Origin: Cryptomeria japonica
Taxonomy: Eukaryota > Streptophyta > Pinopsida > Cupressales > Cupressaceae
Length of the DNA stretch: 64,000 nt
Assembly (NCBI RefSeq): GCF_030272615.1
Contig: NC_081410.1
Span: 118,179,140-118,243,139 of the forward strand
Direction of reading: 5' to 3'
Translations under genes and position numbers: made by a program
Shown: positions 8,964 through 19,699 of the stretch, one piece after another
Numbering within the stretch: the first letter of the stretch is position 1
Layout of the letters: each line of letters starts with the position of its first letter
The notes under the pieces: model-generated
What the model saw: the letters and a program-made list of their open reading frames with translations, nothing else
Told to the model about the DNA's origin: nothing
Database searches by the model: none

Positions 8964-10200
8964 ACTTTTACATTTTTATCTTCTGATAAGTTCCCTTTCC
9001 AAAGAAAGGTTCTAATGATCTTTTCAACTTGCAAAAGCACAGACTTCGAGGCTTTAAGAACTGAAATGTAGTAATTAGGAATGGCAGTTAAAACAGATTT
9101 GATAAGTAGGATTGGACCTGCAAAAGACAACCAGCGAGCCTTCCATGATGATATACTGTGCTTAATCCTTTCAATCACAGTTTTCCAATAGGAGGTCTTA
9201 TTAGCTCCCATGAATAGAGGTATACCCAAGTATATGCTTGGTAAGTCATTTGCCTTAAAGCCAAGAATTTTAATCATCTTTTTCCTTATAGGAGCCTTCA
9301 TATTAAGAATGTATATTGTGGATTTATGGCTATTGATCTACTGACCTGATACTGATGTGTATAACTCCAGAGCCTTCTTCATTTGACTTGCTTCTCAAGC
9401 TCAAGATTTGGCATATAGTAATGTATCATCAGAGAAGAAGGAGTGTGCAACAGATAAGGATGTGTTTGGTAAGTGTATCCCTTGCCAAAGACCCTTGTCA
9501 TGATTGGATTTGATCAATCTACAGAAGGCTTCTGCCATAATGATGAACAAGAAAGGAGATAGAGGATCTCCTTGCCTTCCTCCTTGGGTAGCTGCAAAAA
9601 CACCTGTTGGGGTTCCATTTATAATGACTGAAAAGTGAGCTCTTGAGATGCATGCTTTTATCCATTTGCAACATTTCTCAGAGAACCCAAACTTATGCAA
9701 GACTTTAAGTAAAAAACTCCATTTCACCTTATCATAAGCTTTCATCATGTCAATTTTTGCAATAAAGGATGGCAGGTGTGAAGTGTTAACTGAATGTAGG
9801 ACCTCAGTTGCTATTAGTGCCCCTTCAACTATTTCTTTTCCTAGTACAAAGCCACCTTGTTCTGGGGAGACAATGTTTGGGATTAAGAGTTGTAATCGCA
9901 GATAGATGGCCTTGCCGATGATATTATGGATAATATTGCACAAAGAGATAGGCCTAAAGTCTGCAAATGTTTTTGGCTCTTTCACTTTTGGGATAATGGC
10001 AATGTTTGTGACATTGAAATTCTTTAGAACTGTTTTGCTTTTTCTTGATTCTTCAATTGCAAACAGCAGATCAAACCCTAATACATCCCAACATTTTTGG
10101 AAAACGATGCAATGAATCGATCAGGGCCTGGTGCTTTATCAGCAGCTAGTGAGAATACTATTTTCTTAACCTCTTCAACAGTGAATGGTTTCATTAGGTC
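8964..10200 (-). pseudogene. LINE reverse transcriptase, frameshifted and truncated
   Basis: Diagnostic pieces in order are DKAPGPD (about 10125-10145), FRPISLCN (about 9935-9960), an AKIDMMKAYDKVKW block, a GGRQGDPLSP block, and the catalytic box as FFSDDTLLYA near 9420 (usually FADD). After a frameshift, 9301 down to 8964 carries the downstream block with SIYLGIPLF and WKARWLSFAG. The final residues of that frame come from copia LTR sequence and not from the LINE. The catalytic DD is kept, but stops and frameshifts rule out a working enzyme. Confidence 0.8.
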
Positions 10201-10247
10201 TTCATTGTCTTGTTGAGTAATAATTTGTGGAATGACATCCAAAATTT

Positions 10248-10931
10248 CTATTTCATCTTGATGGAGGCTGAATGAGGTGCATTGGTCAAAGCTAAAAGAT
10301 TACCTTCATTTTGGATGGCTGATGCATTGGTGAGTGTGTTACCTGTAATATGATCATTAATGGAGAAGATTGTTGATGCTACATGTCTGGACTTGGCAGA
10401 TGCATGGAAAAAATTTGTGTTCCTATCCCCTTCTTTTACCCATAACTCCCTGGATTTGTACCTCCAGTATATTTCCTCTCTCTCACTTAGTTCTTCCCAA
10501 GTCTCTTGTAATTGTTTTTGCTTATCATATGTAACTAAATAGGGACCATGGAGAATTATAGTCTCCTGAATGTCTGATAGCTGTTTTACAACTGAACTTT
10601 TCTCAACAAAAATGTTTTTAAAAACTTCCACATTCCACAATTTTATTTTACTCTTGACATATTGCATTTTCCTGTCTAGTTGGAACATTTTGGTACCCTT
10701 TTGATGAGGAGCACTTACCCACCATTGGCTCGGGGGTGGAAGAAAATGTGGATGCCTAAACCACATTTTTTCAAGTTTGAAGGAGGGGCGATGCACATAA
10801 GGTTTCTGGCAATTCATAACTTGTAATGAAATAGCATAGTGGTCCTTATTTGGCTCGGCCTCCATTGAATTCATGATAGATAAAGGTTGTGAATTTTGGC
10901 AACCAATTAATGGAGAAAATCTTTGGTACAT
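10248..10931 (-). pseudogene. LINE ORF2 fragment: endonuclease tail and linker
   Basis: The fragment carries NKDHYAISL, which matches the SDH-type C-terminal motif of plant LINE endonucleases. It continues with the linker signature FKLEKMWFRH, KLWNVEVFKNIF and LWVKEGDRNTNFFHASAKSR. Little or none of the N-terminal endonuclease, with its catalytic Asn and Glu motifs, is seen upstream. The preceding 900 bases carry unrelated-looking frames, so most of the endonuclease is deleted or beyond recognition. Confidence 0.75.
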
Positions 10932-10987
10932 TAGTCCTTCATCTTTAGTCGATCTGGTGTATTCATCATTTTGATGGTCTGTTAGGG

Positions 10988-11862
10988 TTAACTTACCAAA
11001 CAGATTATCATTATATGTATATCTTTGCAGCCCTCTTTATCCGACTTTAAAATTAGCAATTCTTTGTCCATATGTGGTATTTGTTCTGCATTTACAACTA
11101 GATTATCCTCCTTTAAAATCTGTTCTGCTATTTCATCAAACAGTTGAGATACAATTGAATCCAATAATTCCTCAACCATCTTTCCTAGGTTGGGTGTAAA
11201 CCTAAATTGTCCTTGTGAGTAATTAGATGATAAGTTGATGATTCCCTTCTGAGGGGGCATCAAGATATTCATGGCATTTTTATCAAACATTAACTTCAGC
11301 ATAAGATCATCAAGAGGAAAAGCAATTTGCCTAGCTATGCCTGGGTACTCAGGATACAATAGAGATCTCACAACTGCTTTCACCTTGCCCTGACTATTCC
11401 ACATTGAACTGAGAAGATGACAGTTTAAAGGTGCACTTTGAGAATTAGTAACAATGTGTAGATCACCTTGGGATATTAGGCAATGGCTTGATATTTCGTT
11501 CCTTTTTTTTCCAATAATGAGTATTGGTTTCCGTGTAGGGCAGATTCCTTTAAAGAGAAGGCATCAGATTTGTTATTTTTCCAACAAAGCATTTGTGAAC
11601 CCCTGTTTTCCTGGCTTTGCATATCTGATATAACTTTTTTCATTTGATTATTCCACACTTATCTGACAAAAATGTCAATTCGAGGGTTAGCCAGTGTGCG
11701 CAGACCTTCTTTGAGTAGTAGATGGCAGATTGGTATTCCCTTATTTCTCCTTACTAATGATGCCCAGTGCGTTTTCTGGAGACCATTTTCCTGTAACAAT
11801 TCTTGGGAATCATTTTCTTGTACCACGGGGACATGAGAATCCTTGTTACTAGTGCATGTCAT
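10988..11862 (-). pseudogene. Unassigned LINE ORF1 C-terminal / spacer frames
   Basis: Three consecutive minus-strand frames (11659-11862, 11476-11658, 10988-11404) lie between the DUF4283-like ORF1 and the ORF2 remnant. They show no motif I recognise. Their position fits the poorly conserved C-terminal part of ORF1, or sequence brought next to ORF2 by an internal deletion. Confidence 0.4.
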
Positions 11863-11880
11863 TTGCGGATCTTTGTTTTC

Positions 11881-13038
11881 CTAGCTTGGAGTGTCTAGTT
11901 TGGCTATTTTCTGATTGACTTCACATGTATGACCATACATCGAGCACATTAGAGGGTCTGAAGAATGATCGTTACAGACTATAACTGTCTCACATTGGCC
12001 TTCTTGACACTGAGAATTAAAATGGCCCAAGGAATCTGAAAGGCAGTCCACTTCTACTGGTTTTTGAATAGAAATCTCTTGCTTCCATGTGCCAGATTTG
12101 GAAGTAACAGATAGAGTGGTAGGAAATGACTTTTCTACTTCTAGCAACAAGCATACTCTAACTGTGAGATGAGTTAGCTCATAAGGAATAAGGTCGTGTT
12201 GGATGAAGATTCCTAATTTATTTGCCAGGATTTCAATGAGATCCAAATCCCTTAACTCCAAAGGTAATGCAGGGAAGGAGATCCAAAATGGGGCAAATTT
12301 ATAGATAGTTTCATCCGCCTTGAAATTTGGGATCCAAGGAATAGTGAAAAGACCATATCCTCTGCAGAGCCACCCCTTAAATCTATGAGCGAGATTTCTC
12401 TCTTCTTCTGAATGAAAAATAGCAATTAAAAACCCTACCCCATTATCTATGTAAAAAATATTTTTAAGCCCTTTCCATTTTTTTGTTGCCCATGTTTGTA
12501 AAGTTGAAAAGGAGGGTATAAATTTCCAAAACTTACCAATTAGTGCTCTCCCCCGAAGATGTGATACTTGTGGCATAATCAAGTGGTCTGGGAGTGTAAC
12601 CCTTGGCACGACATCATCTCGGTTTGCGTTGCTCTTCACAAGCTTGTTTTGCTCTTTCTTCCTCCAAACCCTAAGCTCTACTCTCCTTGTATTGTGAGCT
12701 TTTGGAATAACGGCCACTCTATTTTCTTGTTGAACTTTTAAGTTGTTCGGGCCTGGTAGGAATCTCGGATTCTTTATCGTAACAGTATTTGGCTAGGATA
12801 CATACGATGGCAGCCATCTGCCGCTGTCTTCTTCGATGGGTCCTGTATATTTTAAATCAGCCTCTGAATCTGTTAGCAGTTTTTTCAAGAACCCTGTATC
12901 ATTTTCTAGTTCACATTCATATTGTGGCAGGGATTCATCACAAATGTCAAAAATTTCCTTTTTCTCTTTTCTTAGTCGTTTGTGTTGATGCCAGTGGGTC
13001 TGTAACGTTTTTGTCGGTATCATGCCTTTTCTCTGCAC
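11881..13038 (-). pseudogene. LINE ORF1 protein with DUF4283-like domain
   Basis: The main open stretch (11881-12717, 278 aa) has the usual plant LINE ORF1 pattern: LRGRALIGKFWKF, GFLIAIFHSEEERN, PWIPNFKADET, FAPFWISFPALPLELRDLD, LGIFIQHDLI. The zinc-knuckle position reads CLSDSLGHFNSQC, with the second Cys replaced by Ser. Upstream frame 12793-13038 probably holds the N-terminus, separated by a stop or frameshift. Plant LINE ORF1 proteins bind RNA; this one is broken. Confidence 0.7.
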
Positions 13039-13240
13039 TTTTCTATCTGCATACAGGCCCCTATGGTACGATCTCCCAGTCTAGGACCCTTGACTGCTCT
13101 GTTCTCTGTATCTGCTGTGGGAAAAATTTTGAAAAAAATTTCCCGCCCAAGGCCATCTGCTATAAGCAGTGTCTCATTATTAGAATTATTAACACTCTAA
13201 ATCCTTTTTCAAAGATTATTTTAAGTTGCTTACCATAACG

Positions 13241-14809
13241 TAATTAATTTTTTTTAACTTTTTACCAAGTGTCAGAATGAAATTCAAAAACTTTGCACTT
13301 TTTTATCAACAAGATCCCGATGTGGGAAAGGTGAGCATATAGCAATTGGGACACCAATTTATTAGTGGCAAGATGCACAATTCTACAATGTAAGCAATAT
13401 ACAAATTTAAATAGTTAACCATGACTTGGCGGCATTGCCATCCAAACTTATGATTCAAAGCTAATATTGTGATAAACTGTATAAATGTTTACACTATAAA
13501 TGATAAAGAAATAAATACTCTTCTATTTTCAATTCGAGGAATTATAACAAACAGTTTCCCAACAATCTGCAGAAACACAAATTGTCAAATAGATGGAAAA
13601 CAAATTGTATAACAGATAAAATGTAAAATACCCAAAATAGTATCTCATAGATTCGGGAGTACAAATGAAGGATGAACAAGTGTTGCAAAGTGAACCAAAA
13701 CCTAGTGAATAGTTGAAGAAAACAACCAAATAATTGGTGTAGCAATCAACCACTTAACTGTTGTGATAAATAGCCATGAACAACTCAAAACCCCAAATAA
13801 TGGGAGGTGTCTTACAAAGTCTATAGCCATAAATGGCCAATAATATTGATACTGGAAGAAAGACAGCCTAATAGAAATCTGTTACAGCAGCTATGACTGC
13901 TGCATTTGTTGCACAAATGGCCCACTAGGCCACTACAATCTCCATAAACTCCCAAACGCCCTTACCTTAAATATGTGCTCAATGGAAACTATCTAGTATG
14001 GTTGAACTGGACTGATACAATTGATATTACAGAAGTGCAGACAGCGATAAACGCAACAAATGCTGATACAAATCTACCAATGTGGTGTAGCCAACTTAGT
14101 GTAGAAGTAACTTACCAAAAGTACACATGATTAGTAATATGTGTACAAATGCATAAAGTATTTTACTACAATATTTAGCTCAAATGTGACCTCTGTGTGA
14201 AACCATCAAGTGGATTGCAGGGTTTTTGTTCTCAAAAGCAAAGATAAACTCTGTTTAATCTTAAAAAGAAGTTTTTGTTTTGCAAAACGGTAGCTTATTC
14301 TTTACCAAACCGCTCTTTTATATCATTTTGAGGGAATTTAATATTCTTTTCTGTTTTTACCTTTTCCCTCCAAAAATTAATTAGTGTTTTTAAAATCTTG
14401 TAGATGCTATCATTTAATAAGATGAACCTAAGTCACCTTTACAAAATTACTTTTTTGGATGACTTGAATGAGATTAGTAAATAAATCTTCCCTTTGCAAC
14501 ATCCCAATAGCCTATGAGAAAATAAAAAATAGGCTAAGGGTCTTCTGTCATCCTATGTCTAGAAAGGAGACATGACCTTCGTAAATGTTTTGTCTCTAGA
14601 TATCCTTTTCTTTTTCAAACTAGATCATGCTATTTAATCGGAAGATGCTCAAGAACATGCAATCAAGTTAGAGGATGATATGATCACTTAAAGAAAGATC
14701 TAGACAGATTCAATCAGGCCACTAGTACAAAGATAAACTGATCCTTTATTGCAAAGAATGATGAATGATGTAGCATATATGAAGAAATAGCTTCCCTTGA
14801 GTGTTCCAT
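13241..14809. other. AT-rich stretch without recognisable features
   Basis: I read both strands and found only short frames without motifs, a few homopolymer runs and no convincing repeat or gene. Confidence 0.5.
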
Positions 14810-17136
14810 TGTAATGTCCCCTTCTCTGCAGTGATTAGTTCAATTGGTCGTTAGCCTATTTCAGAGGCCCGTAGGCTAGTCGAGAGCAGAAATTAGGGTT
14901 TCCTATTTTCTAAGAGGATTCTTTGGTGTTTTCAGGGGGTGTATGTGGGAGTTTGACAGTTTGGATTCTGGATTCCTTCTAGGTTTTCATAGAGCTTCAA
15001 GATGTTTCGACATGCATCTGCATCGGGTGACTTTTTTCGGACTTCCTCGGCTGCTCAAAATGTGGTTAAAATCACTTTGGAAACACTTACTATTTTTAGC
15101 AGTATGCTATTTTTAGTAAGTACTATTTTTAACAGTTCTATTTTTAGCAGGATGTCAGCAGGCCTGTTCAGATGGCTATTTCCAGTAGGTTAGTTTGAGC
15201 AATTGGTCTTCCAAACATTTTTTGGTACTATTCATGGCAAGGGTTCTTCAACTCAGTTCGATGACTATTTCTAGCAGGGCAATTCTCTCAACTTGTTTCC
15301 CCATATCCTTGGAGCTTGTTTTGGCAGATTCAGTATTGGATGAAAAATGGTGTTTTCAGTTAAATTATAACTTAAGGCAAAGGTTGGACGATTTATTTTA
15401 AAGGGATTGCTTAAGTTATATTGATATCTAAGTCATTTCCTTAATTATATATTGGGCGATTTATTGTTGAGGAAAAATATAAAGTGAAATATTAATAAGG
15501 CAAGATGGATGCCTTATGTAGAAATAAGTTGATTTTATAATATATTTCACTTATCAACCTTGGATGCCACATTATGATTTTATTGTCATTTTTATAAAGT
15601 ATATTTGCTCCTATGACAAGGTTGATTTGGAGAAAGGAGAAATGAAATGTAATTTCAAAATAATGTGAAGTGAATGTGCATTTGGGTTTGGCGTTCATTT
15701 GGAGGGAATGTGAATTTGAATTTGGAGACACAAAGTCTATAAATAAAAGTGTTGGACTCTTGTTTTTGGTATCCAAAAATTTTTATAATGAAATGCTGCC
15801 GAAATGCAAAGGGAAAGCTTCAGCGAACGCTTACCTCCTAGCCATAGCTTGATTTCTTGCTTGCAATACAGCAACTAGTCGAGCCAGAGACTGCGCTTCA
15901 TTCAGGGGAGTGGATTGAAGATAATGTTGCAGATTTATATATTAGATTTCTGATTTTGGGAAGTGTTGTAGTGTGTTCTCGTTGCTAGTCGCGGAGTGTG
16001 CTGAAGTGGATTTTGGATCGCAGGTTTCAGTGTGTCATTCTCCTCATTCTGGGTATTTCATCTATCTTTCTTTATGGTTTAGGCGATTCATTTTGCAAGT
16101 TTATAGAGCTTAAAATGGTGTTTTGGATTTTATTTTTGCAAAATATACCTTAGTTGGTCGTACCATATGGCTGAGCGCTTTGGAATGCATGCATAAATTA
16201 TTGGGGTTCGTTTGTCATGTTTTGTTGTACTAGGAATGATCGCCTACCTCCTAGTGATCATTTTCTTTCAGTTTCGTGTCATTTGGTTAAGAATTGGGTG
16301 AGTTGTGAGAGTTTTAGTGGGATTTGGCGTTGCTGGTCTGTGTGTTTTCAGCATGCTGGGAGTATATCAGAATTAGAATTTTTGGTGTTTGGAGTTGGTT
16401 TTGGGGTGTGTGAGTTCATTGGTGTGAAGAGAAAGGACTTGGTTTCATTTGCAGTTGTTGGTCATGTTATTGCACTTGGTTCATCACTCTTATATGCTAT
16501 GATTCATATTGCAATGTTGGTAGTAGTACTAACAGCAGTTTCTATTGTTCTTTCTTGTCCCACTGCATAAGTGGAAGAGGCTGACCTTGCCACCTATCTT
16601 TGGAATAGTGATTTCCCTTAAATTGTAATCCATATTGTGCATTGTAAAGCTAGTTAGTAGTACTAACAGCTATCTAATTAGATTATTGCTCTTAGTCCCA
16701 CTGCATAAGTGGAAGAGGCTGGCTTTGCCGCCTATTTTGAATATTGTAATACTGTCCTCCCGCTGCATAAGCGGTAGAGTTGATTGTAATTTCATCTCTA
16801 GTCCTCCCGCTAAACAAGCGGTTCACTGATTGCATTCTTCAGTTCTTTAGCTTGTCCTTGGTTGATTTACCGCCAAGTGATTGAATTGTTTTCATTATCC
16901 CACTGTATAAGCGGAAGGGGTTGGCTTGCTGCCCAAAGATTGTAATCATTTTCAGTTATTGGCATCTAACGATCCCCTCGACACTGTATGCTCTCACCCT
17001 CCCAGATTGGGCTCTCGATGATCAAAAAGTGGAGGGTTATTTTCAGCAGCATTTGGTTTTCATTTCCTAACCATAACAAGTATTGTGTTGAATGTAATTG
17101 TGGAAAAAATTAAAAAAAATTAAGGGGAATATTACA
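14810..17136 (+). mobile_element. LTR-like unit with TGTAATGTCCCC start
   Basis: It begins TGTAATGTCCCC (14810) and ends GGGGAATATTACA (17136). Flanks are TCCAT (14805-14809) and TCCAC (17137-17141), a 5-bp duplication with one mismatch. A TATAAATA lies at 15738-15745. No protein motif was found; the frame at 16217-16570 is uninformative. The ends resemble those of the solo LTR at 32175 (TGTAATGTCCC...GGGGACATTACA), so this is probably a long solo LTR. Orientation is inferred from the TATA. Confidence 0.6.
16560..16914 (+). repeat. Five short hairpins with covarying stems
   Basis: Stems are CCACT/AGTGG at 16560-16574 and 16698-16712, CCGCT/AGCGG at 16760-16774 and 16807-16821, and CCACT/AGCGG at 16900-16914. 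Loops are GCATA, GCATA, GCATA, AAACA and GTATA. They are embedded in longer degenerate repeats that contain GAAGAGGCTGACCTTGCC-like sequence. Confidence 0.75.
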
Positions 17137-17559
17137 TCCACATCTTCAGCAATATCCATTTCCTTCGAGCATAAATAGTTATTTCATCAATTATAACAAC
17201 AATAGGCTTCATTTGCCTAATCTAACAAGGATAATAGCAAATGTATCTTCTTCATCTCACACGTGCTATATGTTCCATGAGACAAATAAACATGATGGAA
17301 GATGTAAGATGTCTTGAAATGCAAAAGCTCAAACAACTATCAACAACTTCAAATGTAAATCTGGGGTCTTCGGATCATCCTCAAAGTCTATTAGATGAAC
17401 CCATGGCGGCTTTATGATGAGATATGCCCAATATATATTTGATTTTGATAAGGAATCATTTTCATAATCATACATTGAATAATAACATGTGTTCATATAA
17501 TCAAGAATTACAAATACAATCATAGTACCAACTAAAAAGTATATAATATGTCTATTTTG

Positions 17560-17894
17560 CACAGATTCTTTGAGGCTGACGAGGGATTGCTGATTGAAAA
17601 TGAACCTAATATTACAAAAGTATGCCATATATTCTTGGAGGAGAATGAAGTCAAGTAAGGATTTCAGGAGTGAAGTTGTTTTCCAATTCTTCTCAAGTAA
17701 GATGACACTAGAGAAGACAATGAATCAAATGGCTTCTTTTCTTCATTCAAAGAGTTGTTTGAAGAGCCTGTATAAAATCAGATTAAAGGTCATATCATTC
17801 CAGTTGTTAAGGCAATGTTTAATAAAGAGATGGAGATAGAAAATTTGATGATAGGAAAGGTCGATATTTCCGTTCATGACTTCAATGAAAGATT
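17560..17894 (+). pseudogene. Coding-like fragment of unknown gene
   Basis: A T-rich tract ending GCACAG is followed by a frame reading FEADEGLLIENEPNITKVCH (from about 17567), ending at a GTAAGG donor-like site near 17653. A second frame at about 17700-17894 reads DDTREDNESNGFFSSFKELF and, after an in-frame TAA, IIPVVKAMFNKEMEIENLMI. Composition looks like real coding sequence and not transposon. I do not recognise the protein. It stops at the LTR-like unit starting at 17895. It may be exons of a broken host gene. Confidence 0.35.
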
Positions 17895-19282
17895 TGTCAT
17901 GTCCCCTCTTTAGCTCTGTCTAGCAGAGACATGTGAGTCAGCTTATTATGGGGTCTTGTAGGCTGACAATGATGGATAGAGACTCAGTGTGGTTATACAG
18001 TGTTTGGGACTTGGTGTTCTGGCAATAGTTGATCAGTTTGGAGCAGTTCCTTATTTTTAGGAGGCAGTTCCTACGTTTATGGAGGATATCCCTACTATTT
18101 AGGAGGTTATGACCATACCCAGGGTTGGGTCTCCTTGAGATTATTCCTTGGGTTCAGTTTCAGAGGATTTGGGTTTATTTCCTAGTTTCTAGGAGCATCC
18201 CTATATTTTAGAGATGAGATTGCCAGTGGATCCTTGATTTCCGACTTCAATCACAGACAGGTGGCAGGTTGACTTTCTGGTTTGTGGTGTCATTTGAGCA
18301 TTTTGCAACTATTTGGGTTATATTTTTCATATTTCCTAAGTTAGCGTTTATTATTTAAATAAGGCTATGTTTATAGCCATTTTGGAGTAATAAGGGGTTT
18401 TTGGCCTCATCTGGATGCATATCCCTTGGTGTAATAGCTCGTTGGAAAGGTCTTGGACTTTTCTAAATATTTCTCTCTTGACTCAGATCCTTTCGGTGAA
18501 CAAATTTCTTTATATTTGAAAAAAGGTCGTTTTCTATGCACTTGGCAACTTAAAATGAGAAATATAACATTTTAACCCTAAACGCTACATTGAGTCACTT
18601 TTAGGGTTCGAGCTAAGTGGGAAGGTGTTATAAGGAAGTTGAGACCGAATTCTTGGTTATCTTCTACACATTTTACATCTTGGATTTGAGATTTTGGCTC
18701 TGGAAGAGCTTTTCAGCAACACCAACCCCAATGCCTTGCCTCTTTGGGACGTAGCCCCCAATACAGTGGTTTGGATTTGCTTGCAGTTATTAGCATCTTG
18801 GAGATTGTACGGCACACTTTCTGGAGGTTTCAGTGATTCTGACAAAGTTCAGCGTGGGGTTTGGGGGTTTCTATCCAATTGGGTGTACTTGGCAGCCGTA
18901 CGGCTGTACCTGGCAGCCACTTCCCTTCCCACGTGCAGCACTTGGAGGGCTGGAATCTTGCCGCAGCTTCATTCCTGGTTATATTGCTCTTTCAGCATCC
19001 AGGTTGGGTTCATTCCTGATTGTAATCTTCATGAAATTATTGGAAATCTTCATCTGGTCAAATATTTGATTTTATATTCAGAAATCTGCCTTGAATCGAA
19101 TTTGTTTTGGCTGTATATGAACTTCATTTTCAGTACTCTGTTCATGTACTTGTACTTCATTTATTACTTGTTGAAAAATCATCAAAACACAAAAAGAATC
19201 CAACCCTTCTGCAACTTCTGTCTATTTCTAAAAGAAAATATTAACAAACGGGACAAATCAATTTAAAATAATAAAAATTACA
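17895..19282 (+). mobile_element. LTR-like unit with TGTCATGTCCCC start; right end uncertain
   Basis: TGTCATGTCCCCTC at 17895 resembles the starts at 14810 and 32175. The right end is placed provisionally at ATTACA (19282). The flanks AGATT (left) and GCAGATC (right) do not give a clean duplication, so the boundary may be wrong. Inside, near 18893, is the palindrome AGCCGTACGGCT, a motif shared with the solo LTR at 32175. No protein motif seen. Confidence 0.4.
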
Positions 19283-19640
19283 GCAGATCAGCAAAAGAGA
19301 TCCATCAGGGATCTTTCAGGATCACAATTAGATGAAGAATAATTTATTGCTCTTAAAAATAGTTCATTTCTAGAGGCACACACGATATCAAAGATATATG
19401 TGGAGAATTCATCACCACTCCTTGGCAGTTTTCTACAATACCTTGAGAGTAGGTCTTCAATGGAGGACACAATTAATTTCCTTTTGAGGTTTGACCCATC
19501 GTCATCATCATCCCCCATACACATCAAAGAAGAAGCTAATATCAAACTTTTGACAATTTGCAATGAGACTATGCTAGAAAGAGTTAATACCTATGTTCCA
19601 CAACATTTTGGGGATGAGGACAACAAAACAGCAAGTGTAA
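19283..19640 (+). pseudogene. Second coding-like fragment of unknown gene
   Basis: From about 19285 one frame reads QQKRSIRDLSGSQLDEE, a TAA, then about 95 codons including SFLEAHTISKIYVENSSP, SRSSMEDTINFLLRFDPS and ETMLERVNTYVPQHFGDEDN. It ends near a GT donor-like site at about 19638. The fragment looks like an exon of a helical-repeat or other large plant protein, but I cannot name it. The in-frame stop suggests a pseudogene or a wrong exon border. It may belong with the fragment at 17560-17894. Confidence 0.35.
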
Positions 19641-19699
19641 AATCCCACTATAAACCCTCCATAATTTTTTCACCTTATTTTGCACTCTTCCTGTCAACA

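Larger units (their letters stand above)
8964..13040 (-). mobile_element. Degenerate L1-type LINE, interrupted on its 3' side
   Basis: Reading on the minus strand from 13038, the order is ORF1 (11881-13038), short unassigned fragments (10988-11862), endonuclease tail plus linker (10248-10931), and reverse transcriptase (8964-10200). The coding sequence stops making sense at 8963, where the copia-like LTR begins, so the 3' part should continue left of that element outside the window. The upstream edge (13040-13240) is not resolved and no target duplication was found. Many frameshifts and stops make it inactive. Confidence 0.75.

Noticed and set aside
16217-16570. 117-aa hydrophobic frame as a membrane protein gene
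   Set aside because: It lies in an LTR-like unit, has no homologue I recognise, and runs into the hairpin repeats.
17890-19290. Target duplication AGATT/AGATC for the unit at 17895
   Set aside because: The right copy would be two bases away from the ATTACA end, so the match is probably chance.
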